Positions 43,851-53,438 of a stretch of 64,000 nucleotides of DNA are shown one piece after another. The stretch is from NCBI GenBank assembly GCA_030844895.1, contig CM061229.1, forward strand, positions 138,229,206-138,293,205, in the 5' to 3' direction. The first letter of the stretch is position 1. Each line of letters opens with the position of its first letter. Below the pieces are notes generated by a model. It saw nothing but the letters and a program-made list of their open reading frames with translations, was not told the DNA's origin and did not search any database. Position numbers and translations under genes: made by a program. Source of the stretch: Ambrosia x helenae. Taxonomy: Eukaryota; Streptophyta; Magnoliopsida; Asterales; Asteraceae.

Positions 43851-44987
43851 TTTTCTAATGAGCGTATTAGAAAAGACGTAATATTTGTCAACCCATGAAA
43901 AATATTTGCTAGAGGTTATTTCTAACGAGTGTGTTAGAGATTAATCTTAGTAAAATATTTTCTAATGAGCGTATTAGAAAATATTTTGGCAACCCACATA
44001 GAAAACGTTTGGTGTACGTTTCGATCTAACAAGCGTGTTAGAGATCATTATTTGGAGAAATAATGATTGTTATCAAATGTATAGAAATACATTTTTTCCT
44101 AACGAACGTGTTAGAAATACCTATAGTTCTAAAATAATAATTTTAAACCTTTATATTTCCCAACGAGCGAGTTGGAAAATATTATTTTTGTAAATAATAA
44201 GGTTTAGAACATTCGTATTTTCTAACGAGCATGTTAGAAAGTAATTATTTTAGTAAAATATTATTGGTTTCAAAATGTTGAAAACATTTAGATTTCTAAT
44301 GGGCGTATTAGAAATTTCTTATGTAAATAACAAGTTGTTGAAACATGTATATCTAACGAGTGTGTTAGAATTGACGACATTGAAAGAATAATGTGTCATC
44401 AAACATTTCTAATGAGCGTATTAGAAATAAGTATTTACAAAATCATAAGTTATTTTTAAACTTATAATTTTTTCTAACGAGAGTGTTAGAAATTGGTGCT
44501 TTTGTAAAAATGAACAAGCTAGACGTTTATTTTTTTCTAACGAGCGTGTTAGAAACGGCTTATTATATTTATATATGAGCCAATAAATTTTAAACGATCT
44601 TGTTTATTATATTTCTAATGGGCGTGTTAGAAATGGTTGTATATATACAAACCAATAAGTTTGAAATGATTTTGGTAATCGTTTATTTCTAACGAGCGTG
44701 TTAGAAACGGTTTAGTTATATAACCAAAACACCACATAACGATGCGCGTACTCGGTTGTATTCTAATAAGTATGTTAGAAATGGTTAGTTATTGAAACCG
44801 AATATTTTTAATATTTGGTACACGTATAGTTTCTAATGAGCGAATTAAAAAAGATTTATCATAAAAACCATATGCACGATTTATAATCGTTTATTTTCTA
44901 GCGAGCGGGTTAGAATCGGGTTCACTGTGATAAACTATTAAAGATGATTTGTAATCATTTTATTTGTCTAACGAGCGAGTTAGATAC
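43851..44987 (+). repeat. Array of 18 covarying stem-loops (TCTAAC-GAGCGT-GTTAGA)
   Basis: The consensus is TTTCTAAC, a six-base loop GAGCGT, then GTTAGAAA. Loops lie at 43860, 43927, 43967, 44031, 44104, 44165, 44227, 44301, 44358, 44414, 44479, 44542, 44620, 44694, 44768, 44838, 44903 and 44973, mostly 56-78 bp apart. The pair that closes the loop is C-G in eleven units, T-A in five (TCTAAT..ATTAGA) and T-G wobble in two (44620, 44768), never a C-A mismatch. Unit 44165 changes both sides of an inner pair (CCAAC..GTTGG). Intervening sequence is AT-rich and not conserved. Paired changes indicate that the fold, as RNA, has been kept. Confidence 0.88.
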
Positions 44988-45049
44988 AGTTTTAAATAAC
45001 AAACTATTTCAAGTTTATGGTCTTGATTTGAAATCAAAGCATAAACATA

Positions 45050-46180
45050 TATAGTTTAATTTTTAAAACAGATGAAAGACGAGAAATGTTTTAAACGGAT
45101 AAAACATGTCTTTGCAATGGTTCGATACTCGTATGGCAAGTATCATGTCTTGAACCATATAATAATAGTCTTGAGAGACTATTTAAAGGAAAACAACCCG
45201 AAGTTGTTTTGACATATTTACTTGTTCGACTACTTGTGAGTAGTTAATTATAAACAACTTTGTTGTTTTGGACAATTGTCTTATTGAGGGAGTACCTCGA
45301 AACATGCAACAAGACGATATAATTGTGATTATTTCATTGAAATATAAAGTGTTGAAGAGAATAACACTTTGAGATTTGATGTTTATATATCCTTATGAAT
45401 CCGTTAAAATATATTTGTAATATATTATATATATTTTGGATTATCGTTTATATTTTTTTAATAATCAGGTGATTTAAAATATAATAAACGATAAATGTAA
45501 AAGGAAATTACGTTTGGAATTTTTTTTTGTTGACGATTTACCTTCGACGGATTTAATAAGGATATTTATTTAAACGGGTTATGCAAGGAGTGTCTTGCAA
45601 GAACACAATGAGCGGGTTGTGATCATGACTTATGCAATAAGTCACATACCAAACATCAAACGTACAACATGATGAGTGAATCATGACAAACGTGGCAAGT
45701 GTATTGAGATTAAATACACCAAAACGATGTATGTCATCTAATGTTGAGAGCATCAACATGGAAATACACACTTGTGAATTTTTCGATGACTATAACATAT
45801 GAAAGAAATATATGTCAAGACTGTAAATTCTTTAATAAATTTTGCTAAATTTATTGTAAGACATTACAATAGTAATGGATGTGTAGATGTTTCTACAACC
45901 ATCAATGTTGTTTGACCTATGTGGAGGATTTGTCCTTAGTTTTGGAAGACTTTCCCAATACATGGTTTTAACAAAACAACATGGAAATGTATATATCACT
46001 TTAGGCGCATATGTGAATGCTATGTCTTTGAGTGTCAATCTAATTGACTTTGTCTCAAGACTTTAGTGATTTTATACTAGGATTGTTCATCTTGTTGATG
46101 ATGAATATGTTCATCAAAGTGACTTAGATTAAGACTTATGTTTAAGTTCTTAAGAGTCAATGGTGAAGCCTTGGAGATTA
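45050..46180 (+). other. Chain of further, dissimilar hairpins
   Basis: Reading onward from the array, perfect inverted repeats follow one another. Examples are ATGTTTTA..TAAAACAT (~45081), AATAGTCT-tgag-AGACTATT (~45165), AAAACAAC..GTTGTTTT (~45192), ACTACT-tgtg-AGTAGT (~45230), AAAGTGTT..AACACTTT (~45347), TGCAAG-gagtgt-CTTGCA (~45582), CATGAT..ATCATG (~45669), ATGTTGA-gagca-TCAACAT (~45742), ACATAT..ATATGT (~45796), AATAAATTT-tgct-AAATTTATT (~45834) and TGTAGA-tgtt-TCTACA (~45881). Unlike the array, the stems share no sequence. Some chance hairpins are expected in AT-rich DNA. Confidence 0.55.
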
Positions 46181-47572
46181 AAGGCAAAATTGAGTTTTGA
46201 TCTTAATAGATGAAATTAACTATGGTCTGAGACATTCCTAAAACAGAGGTTTTGGAGTGGTAAAACATAATTTCATTATTGTGTCAAACTAAGACGTGAA
46301 TGTTTGAAAGAGATAGTGCGTTATCTCTTAAGGCTGTGAAGAATCAGAATGATGCATCTTCTGTTCACATGCTAGAGTATTGGAGTCTAAAGCATGCTAG
46401 ACTAATACTTGTTAACGAAACATTCAAAGTGCAAGCAATGTGGGGGGAAGATCCATTTAAGAAACAACCCGTAGGCGTTGTAAAAATGGTATTGAGAAGT
46501 TTTCTCAAACTTCATACGAAAGGGAGAACCTTTCATCACCCCATTGGATATTATCCAATAACACTTAAATGTGGGGGTGGCTTGCATTTGAAAATGGAGT
46601 CAGTCAATCGAGTTGATTGGACTCAAATGCTAATTGGTAAGATTCAAAGTCTAGCTAACTTTGAATCACATCACCAAAGGCATGAAAACGTGTTTAGCCA
46701 TGAATTGAGTTTCATGTCATTCTAAAGACGAAAAGGAAGGTTCAAAGGGTAACACCTACCTATCCTACTACAATAACCGGATCTATGTTTAGATCCCATG
46801 TTATAAGTCTTACGAATTGACAAGATGGCAAATTGACCAGCGAGTCAAGAACACGTTAGAACAACTTATCTCAATGCAAGATGGATCCAACAACCTGATG
46901 GTTGATAAGAGATGAAGTTGTATGGAATGAGACTAAAGCTCGTGATAGAAAAGGGACATGAGGGAAACCTAACCTAGTTGACTGGAGATCCCAAGATCTA
47001 GGTTCAATAGGACAACTTAATCATGAACCGACGAGCAGTCACTGTGGGGGCATGGCTAAGATATATGTTTATATATAAAGCTAGTATATATGGTTATATA
47101 CATATCCCCTAAACTACAAAAGGGTGTTTAATTACGTCCTAGTCCATTCCTATAATATCCAGTGACATTGTTGAGAGGTTAAGCATAATATATGGTTTGA
47201 TGATTAGTGTAAATCATAGTACACCATAATGCTTTTAATGATTTAAGATCACCTATGTTGGAGAGAAGTGTGGTCGCTTCGAATGAAATTGTGGGGCACA
47301 ATTTCTAGAGCTCCCGCAGAACCAGGAAAGTGTTCCATGACCATTATTGGACACGATAATGAGGGGATGGCCAGGCTAGGGAGAGTTTTGTGTGAACGTA
47401 TATTGTCGTTTACACAAACAGCCGTCAATTCAAAGACATCAAGTTCATATTGACAGCTAGTAAGCTAAGTATGCTTCACAAGGGAAGGTTCAAAGGCTTA
47501 CACCCACCTATCCTATGCAAGACTCAACCGTCGAGGTTACATCGGAAATTTGTGTGTTTTTAATCGATCTCC
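46181..47572 (+). other. 3' interior of the retrotransposon, no recognisable gene
   Basis: A 141-codon ATG frame (46300-46725) has no recognised motif and no retroelement domain. The phrase GGAAGGTTCAAAGG followed by CACC(T/C)ACC(T)ATCCTA occurs twice (46735 and 47485). The element's stretch from 46730 to 47040 is GA-rich. Confidence 0.5.
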
Positions 47573-47587
47573 ATTCATGTGGGGGAT
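47573..47587 (+). promoter_or_regulatory. Polypurine tract
   Basis: CATGTGGGGGAT ends immediately before the TGTTGG start of the 3' LTR, the place and composition of the second-strand primer of LTR retrotransposons. Confidence 0.8.
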
Positions 47588-48979
47588 TGTTGGAAAAATG
47601 GTAGTGGAAATTGATTTTTCCCTAATTTTGGACTTAAATAAATTTATTTATATATGTGTTATATAAATATTTATTTATGGGTTTGTGTAATATATTGTGA
47701 GAGCATCACAACGAATCAAACTATGTCCAAAATAAAGCTAAGATGAATGAGATATCGAAGCTTGAAAGTTGTAGGTTGGAACAACCAAAGATGAGAAAAT
47801 GGATTAAGTTTTGTCCCACATTGGTGGGATGACAAAACATGAAGTGGTTTATAAGGAGGAGCACTCCTTTGAATATTGTTTAGCATGAGCCAAACACTAG
47901 TGGAACTCGCACTCACACACGCGCGCGCCGCACGCGTGGCGTGGGCGCAATGTGACGCTTTGATGACGCACTTTGCACTTCGCACACTGGCATCGCCGCT
48001 TGAGAGCCGCCTTTGTATTTTTGACCTCGTGCGCGTGGTCTAGTACATGGCGGAAGGTTGACGTAAGTGGTGCGCATGACCAGATGGCATTCAGGTCTGC
48101 GCACGTGACGTTCGCGTGACGGGTTCCATATGATACGAGTCGTCATCCGCGGATGACATAACGTTATGTGCGCAAGGAATATAGTGCGGGCATGACCAGG
48201 TAGTGCCTAGCGCCCTGGTCAGCGCGCGTCATTATGTTCTGCGCGCAGCATACGAACGCGAGCTGATGCGTCAGTTCCTACGCAGTCTCAGGTTGTTAGA
48301 CTGTTTCAACTCGTGTCCTAAACTAAATAGGAGTTTCATGTTTGACCACTTAATTCTATTTATTGGAATTTAATCTTTGTTGAATTCAAGATTAAATGAA
48401 AGAAATCGGTTTCAACTTTTACAAAGATAAAAGTGAACTTTGTGTGTACATTCAAGAAGAGAGTTTTTCTAGAGAATAAAAAAAATTCTCTTCACACATA
48501 ACCGATAGAAAACATGGATATTTTCTCATTAGATAGAGAGGAGCACTCTCAATCATAGACAACTTCTTTTCTTTTTCTGACATTTCTAAAACAACAAAAC
48601 ACCCGGTGTTATCTCGGGCTCAAGACTATCTCCGGCAGTACGACTACTGTTCCGGTTGTTGTACCCTGGGAAACAGACCGTCTGAGAGGAGGCGCGGAAT
48701 CTGTTTTAAGGGCCCCGTGTCAAACACGATCCTCAACCAAAAACCGTCTACAACAAGTTTGTTATTCTTGCAGCGGAGTGCTACACAAGATGGTTCGGTT
48801 GAAGTTTACTAAAGTATTCGACTTGGATCAAGATTCGGTATATGTATTTGTTTTTATTTTCATTTACCTTTAGTTTTGTAATCGGTATTGTACTATGTTA
48901 TTTCCTACGAATAACGAGAGTATCGTTATTATTTCTTTTTATTATTAATTTAATAAAATTGTGAACCCTATTTCCTACA
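47588..48979 (+). repeat. 3' LTR of the non-coding retrotransposon
   Basis: Same length as the 5' LTR. One difference was found by reading: CTCTCCACAC in the 5' copy is CTCTTCACAC here (~48490). At insertion the two LTRs are identical, so the element is very young. Confidence 0.95.
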
Positions 48980-49085
48980 CAGATTTTATTTTTTATTACA
49001 ACAGGATCTTGATGGTTTGTTCCAATCACTAACAGATTTTATATTTTATCACATTAAGATATTGATGGTTTGTTCCAATCCAAAT
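48980..49085. repeat. CAGAT duplication and 2-copy tandem repeat
   Basis: CAGAT (48980-48984) is the right target duplication. It begins a ~53-bp unit (CAGATTTTAT...TTGATGGTTTGTTCCAATC) that is repeated once (second copy from ~49031). The retrotransposon therefore entered the start of a pre-existing tandem repeat. Confidence 0.8.
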
Positions 49086-49094
49086 AAAATAAAG

Positions 49095-50427
49095 AGAAAA
49101 TTGCAGTTTTCGTCCCTATGGTTTGCCTAAACTAACAGGTTCAGCCCAGGGTTAACACCCTGAGTATCTGTGGTTTCTTTTTCTAACACTTTACGTCCCT
49201 CAGACTAACGGCCGTTAGTTGTTCCGTTAGTTTGTGGTGAAATAACTATTATACCCTTAATTTTTTGGGTGAAATGACTCTTATATATACAATCTCTTCC
49301 TTCTTCTCCAACCAACCCACACACCCACCACCACCATCATCACCACCTTAAACAGCCACCACCACCACCTGCAACCACCATCACCACTACCTGCAACTCT
49401 GCAACACCACCATATCCACCACCACCTGCAACACTTCATCTTCTTCCTCATTACACAACGAAACCCTAACTCTAACATCAAATTCAATAGTCCGATCCAT
49501 AACGATTTGGACATCAAAAACATGGGGCAATTGATCAGCAAAGACTAACAAACAAAACAACACCAAAATTATACACTTACAACGATACCCACGATCAGAA
49601 ACGAGCTATTCGATTCCAAATATAAAACCAAAAAATTGGAGTGATTCTTGGATGATTTGCAATAGTCTAAAAGTGGATTTGGGACGTTTTAAAGTGCAGA
49701 AATGATTTGGTGTAATTGGTCAAGGATTCCGACAGTTACAATCTTTAAGGTCGATTAATTCGTTTTAATGATTGATTTAAAGCTTTGAAACAGCTTGGGG
49801 AGGATGACAAAACATAACTTGCAATAAAAAACGAGTTAATACACGATTTAAAGGTGTTTGCGAGTTGCCGGAATGAATTCCGGTGATCGGAAAAAGAAGG
49901 TGTCGACCAAACGAGGGAAACCTCAGGGGAGGTTTAAAAGTTTTGATTCTTGGCAGTTCTAGCCTCTGAACTTCTAATTTGTTTTATTTTTTTTAGAGAA
50001 AATTGCAGTTTTAGTTGATTAGTTGATAATATTGGAGACGGTGGAGGAGGGATGAGATGGTGAGGAGGGGGAGGGTGGCGGTGGAGATGGTGGTGGTGGT
50101 GTTGCATGTGGTGGTGGAGATGGTGGTGTCGCAGAGTTGCAAGTGGTGGTGATGGTGGTTACAGGTGGTGGTGGGTGTTTCACGTGGTGGTGATGGTGGT
50201 GGTGGGTGGGTGGGTTGGTTGGAAAAGAAGGAAGAGATGGTATAAGAGTCATTTCACCCAAAAAATGAAGGGTATAATAGTTATTTCACCTAATGAAACA
50301 ACTAACGGCCGTTAGTCTTAGAAGCATAAAGTGTTAGAAAAAGAAATCATAGGTACTTAGGGTGTTAAGTTTGGGCTGAACCTGTTAGTTTAGGCAAACC
50401 ATGGGGACGAAAATTACAATTTTCTCT
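49095..50427. mobile_element. Mutator-like MITE with long terminal inverted repeats, 1,333 bp
   Basis: The 9-bp direct repeats AAAATAAAG (49086-49094 and 50428-50436) have the length expected for Mutator-like elements. The arms are more than 200 bp: AGAAAATTGCAGTTTTCGTC, CTAACGGCCGTTAG and GGGTGAAATGACTCTTATA on the left are mirrored on the right. The inner ends are CCACCA-rich facing GGTGGT-rich, which yields spurious ORFs. The centre (49540-49990) has no transposase gene; it may be captured or unrelated sequence. Confidence 0.85.
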
Positions 50428-50436
50428 AAAATAAAG

Positions 50437-50946
50437 GTGTATGTTTAAGGGATATACTGTGGTGAAATTTCATAAAGTTGTATATATATAATGATAACAT
50501 TTAGTGAAGGCTAGTTAAAATTGTACTAATAAGTTATCATGAATAAACTAACCAAACTAAATTTTATAAATAAACCAAAATATAAAATAAATGTCATAAA
50601 ATACATGCCACCTATAAATAAATATAAAAGAAAATAGCTTAGAGGTACGTTGCACACGTTATTCTATAGGTTCGGGTTCGGGTTCGGGTTCGGATTCGGA
50701 GCTAGCCTCGGTTTGTTGATTTACATTAAATCATTAATTATGCAAGAAGATAAGAACGACTCCCAACCCCACCTCCCATACAAATTCCCCTACAAGTACC
50801 CTCTCATTTCTTCGCCGCCTCTAATTCTCACACTTTCTCTCTCTAAAATTTTTCAAAACACACACACTCTCTCTCTCTCTCTACCCAACAAAATCATCGT
50901 TACAAACTACTCTTTCAAACTGGCGATCGACAACCAAGAAACGACC
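50437..50946 (+). promoter_or_regulatory. Upstream region of the PLATZ gene with simple repeats
   Basis: Contains a GGTTCG hexamer array (50669-50699, about five units) and a pyrimidine-rich leader with (CT)n at 50866-50882, a common feature of plant 5' UTRs. Exact transcription start is not determinable. An upstream in-frame ATG (50740) is not favoured because PLATZ proteins start close to the conserved core. Confidence 0.5.
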
Positions 50947-52661
50947 ATGGTCCGTGAAATCAAACCCAAAAACCGGCGTATTATGGTAAGTATTTGTATT
51001 TTATAGCTTTTATTTCTGTTGGTTTTTTGACTTTATGTTATTAATTTATAATTTATTTAATAAATGTAGGGTGCTGGAGGACCTGATGAAGAAGAACAAA
51101 AATGGCCACCATGGTTAAAACCAATGCTTCGTGAAAGCTTCTTTGTTCAATGCAAGCTACACGCAGATTCCCACAAGTCCGAATGCAATATGTACTGTTT
51201 GGATTGCATGAACGGCCCTCTTTGTTCCCTCTGTCTTAATCATCATAAGGATCATCGTGCCATTCAGGTCTATATTATAATATTCCTATTCTTATTCTTA
51301 TTCTTTTTTTTCATTGATTCCTACTTTTTTTATAGAGGTTGCCAATTTTGACTTTTGTTAGCTTGCGTTGACCAGTTGTTTTTGTCATGTTAATAACGTT
51401 TTGTTAACCGGTTGTGATTGATTTTTGCAGATACGGAGGTCTTCATATCATGACGTGATTAGAGTGTCTGAGATTCAGAAGTTTTTGGATATTAGTTCTG
51501 TTCAGACTTACATTATCAACAGTGCTAAAGTTGTGTTTCTGAATGAACGCCCACAGCCCAGGCCAGGCAAAGGTGTAACTAACACATGTGAAGTTTGTGA
51601 GCGAAGCCTTCTTGATTCTTTCCGATTCTGCTCGCTTGGTTGCAAGGTAGATTTTTTATTTATTTATTTATTTATTTATTTTTTTACGAATCTGAGGAAT
51701 GAAAGAATGAATCTCAATAGATTGTCACTAAGGACATCAAATAAATATTTTAACTTTTAATGTTCATTGAACAATTCAAATTAGGTTTTGTTTTAAAAAT
51801 AAGGTCCACCATTCAATGGCGGTCATTCAGTTTTTTTTTTTTTTTTTTTTTTTTACGAATCAGAGCGATGAAAGACTGAATTTCAAAGGATGGTCACCAA
51901 GGCCATCAAATAAATATTTTAACTTTTAGTGTTCGTTGAACAATTCAGATTTGTTTTAAAAATAAAGTCCCCCATTCAATGGCGGTCATTCAGTTTTTTT
52001 TTTTTTTTTTTTTTTTTTACGAATCAGAGCGATGAAAGACTGAATTTCAAAGGATGGTCACCAAGGCCATCAAATAAATATTTTAACTTTTAGTGTTCGT
52101 TGAACAATTCGGATTTGTTTTAAAAATAAAGTCCCCCATTCAATGGCGGTCATTCAGTTTTTTTTAATGAATTTAAGCAACGCAAGGTTGAATCTCAGTG
52201 TGGATCGTGTCAGCAAAGCCACTCGTCTTTGGAATTAATTCTTTTAAACTTTTTTATGTTCATTGAACTATTCAAATTGGATTTGTTTTCTAATCACGTG
52301 TGCCATTAACAGCCAATAATCATTTAAATTAATGGAAAAATTCAAATTCAAATTCAAATTCAAATGAATTAATATTATTGATCAATTGTTACAGATTGTC
52401 GGGACATCGAAGGATTTCGACCGAAAGAGAAAGATATCGCCGGAGAAAAAACATTTAATGATGGCGGTTTCCGATTCAGAAGACTCTCACAGCAGCAACA
52501 GCAACCACAGGCGTTATCAATTCAACCACCTCAACAACAGCAGAGCCATAAGCTTCACTCCGTCAACACCGCCCCCTACGGTCACTGGATTCAGGACAGC
52601 AAAGAGGAGAAAGGGTATACCACATAGAGCACCAATGGGTGGACTAGTTATAGAATGCTAA
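50947..52661 (+). CDS. PLATZ family zinc-dependent DNA-binding protein, four exons
   Basis: Exons 50947-50985, 51070-51267, 51431-51646 and 52395-52661 all join in phase 0 at GT..AG borders and give 239 residues. PLATZ proteins are plant-specific nuclear regulators that bind AT-rich DNA through zinc (family knowledge). Visible are the conserved WPPWLKPMLRESFFVQCKLH block (residues ~27-46), then C-x2-H/C-x-C spacing in KSECNMYCLDCMNGPLC and SLCLNHHKDHRAIQ. Exon 3 holds IRRSSYHDVIRVSEIQK, YIINSAKVVFLNERPQ and the second cluster CEVCERSLLDSFRFCSLGCK. Exon 4 holds a basic stretch (DRKRKISPEKK), a Ser/Asn-rich part and RTAKRRKGIPHRAPMGG, a probable nuclear localisation signal. All expected Cys/His are present and there are no lesions, so the gene is probably functional. 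Intron 3 carries a tandem repeat (separate entry). Confidence 0.95.
51686..52290. repeat. 164-169-bp tandem repeat in PLATZ intron 3
   Basis: Units start at ACGAATC(T/A)GAG(G/C): 51686, 51855 and 52019, plus a diverged fourth from ~52167. Units 2 and 3 are almost identical (both carry CAGAGCGATGAAAGACTGAA), unit 1 is more diverged and unit 4 most. Each unit is preceded by a T-run and ends CAATGGCGGTCATTCAG. Successive tandem duplication is the simplest history. Confidence 0.9.
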
Positions 52662-53365
52662 ACCAGTCAGTCAACCCACAATATACTGTTTACCCAAAAT
52701 ATAGTCCCTTATTTTGCACCCTCTACTTAGCACTAGTGCTTTTACAAAGGCCTGTGTAGGTGAATTTACGTTTATGTCTGTACAAAGAAGCAACCTATAG
52801 TTAATACTAATGGTAATAGTTTGAAACAGAGGGGTGAAAATGGGAATAGGATATGAAATAAAACAATGTGGAATGTCTACTTAGGTAAAGTTGGAATAGT
52901 TTTGTATGTAGGAAAATAAAGCTTCCAAAATGTTTGATTATATTTGTCGAGGATGTAATTATTATGCTTTTTGCTTGTGACAATATTAATGTTATAGGAG
53001 CGTTTATAACATGATTGTATTTACTTGTACTTGAATGAACCCGTGTTTTTTTTATTTACTGGGACTGAAATGGTGGCGGTATTACACTAGAGTTTTAGAA
53101 CATAATCGATTTCCAACCATCTAGCTAAAGGCTTGGCCGGTTGAATCGGCGAACTTCTATTAAAATTCTAAGTTTAGGTTAATGTTTTTTAGGTTGATAT
53201 TTGTTAGACTAGCTAGGAGTTGAAATCTAAACGTAATTTTAACATGTAATAAAATTGTTATCATAACAAACGTTTTTAATAAACAAGTTGTGTTTAGGTA
53301 ACATGTTTAGTTATAAATTTTGAAACGGTAGTTTGTTTGATTAAACAAGTTGACTTGTCAACTCC
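52662..53365. other. 3' flank of the PLATZ gene
   Basis: Likely contains the 3' UTR (AATAAA-like words near 52860 and 52916). The remainder is AT-rich without genes up to the LINE tail. Confidence 0.5.
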
Positions 53366-53438
53366 TTTTTTTTTTTGGAAGGCAACTTTCATTAAAAACC
53401 GGCAATCTCCAAGACGGAGAAAAGCCAAGAAAACCCAG

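Larger units (their letters stand above)
42142..48979 (+). mobile_element. Young non-coding LTR retrotransposon (LARD-like), 6,838 bp
   Basis: Two LTRs of identical length (1,392 bp) start TGTTGG and end CCTACA, with a 5-bp duplication CAGAT outside. A purine tract GTGGGGGAT precedes the 3' LTR, which fixes the plus orientation. The 4,054-bp interior shows no gag, protease, integrase, reverse transcriptase or RNase H in any frame, so the element must borrow proteins. The PPT and TGTTGG start resemble Ty1/Copia elements, but that is inference. A standard Met-tRNA primer site (TGGTATCAGAGC) is not seen after the 5' LTR. The interior is exceptionally rich in inverted repeats (see separate entries). 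Confidence 0.93.

Noticed and set aside
43851..44987. CRISPR-like array
   Set aside because: Plant nuclear DNA, repeats are palindromic with compensatory variants, spacers vary in length, and there are no cas genes.
46300..46725. 141-codon ATG ORF in the interior of the non-coding LTR element
   Set aside because: No recognised motif, no retroelement domain, and it overlaps inverted repeats; chance length in ~4 kb is plausible.
49281..50315. His/Pro- and Trp/Gly-rich ORFs in the Mutator-like element
   Set aside because: They arise from CCACCA/GGTGGT parts of the inverted arms.
50740..50946. N-terminal extension of the PLATZ protein from an upstream in-frame ATG
   Set aside because: The sequence is leader-like (CT repeat translated as Leu/Ser) and PLATZ proteins start near the conserved core.
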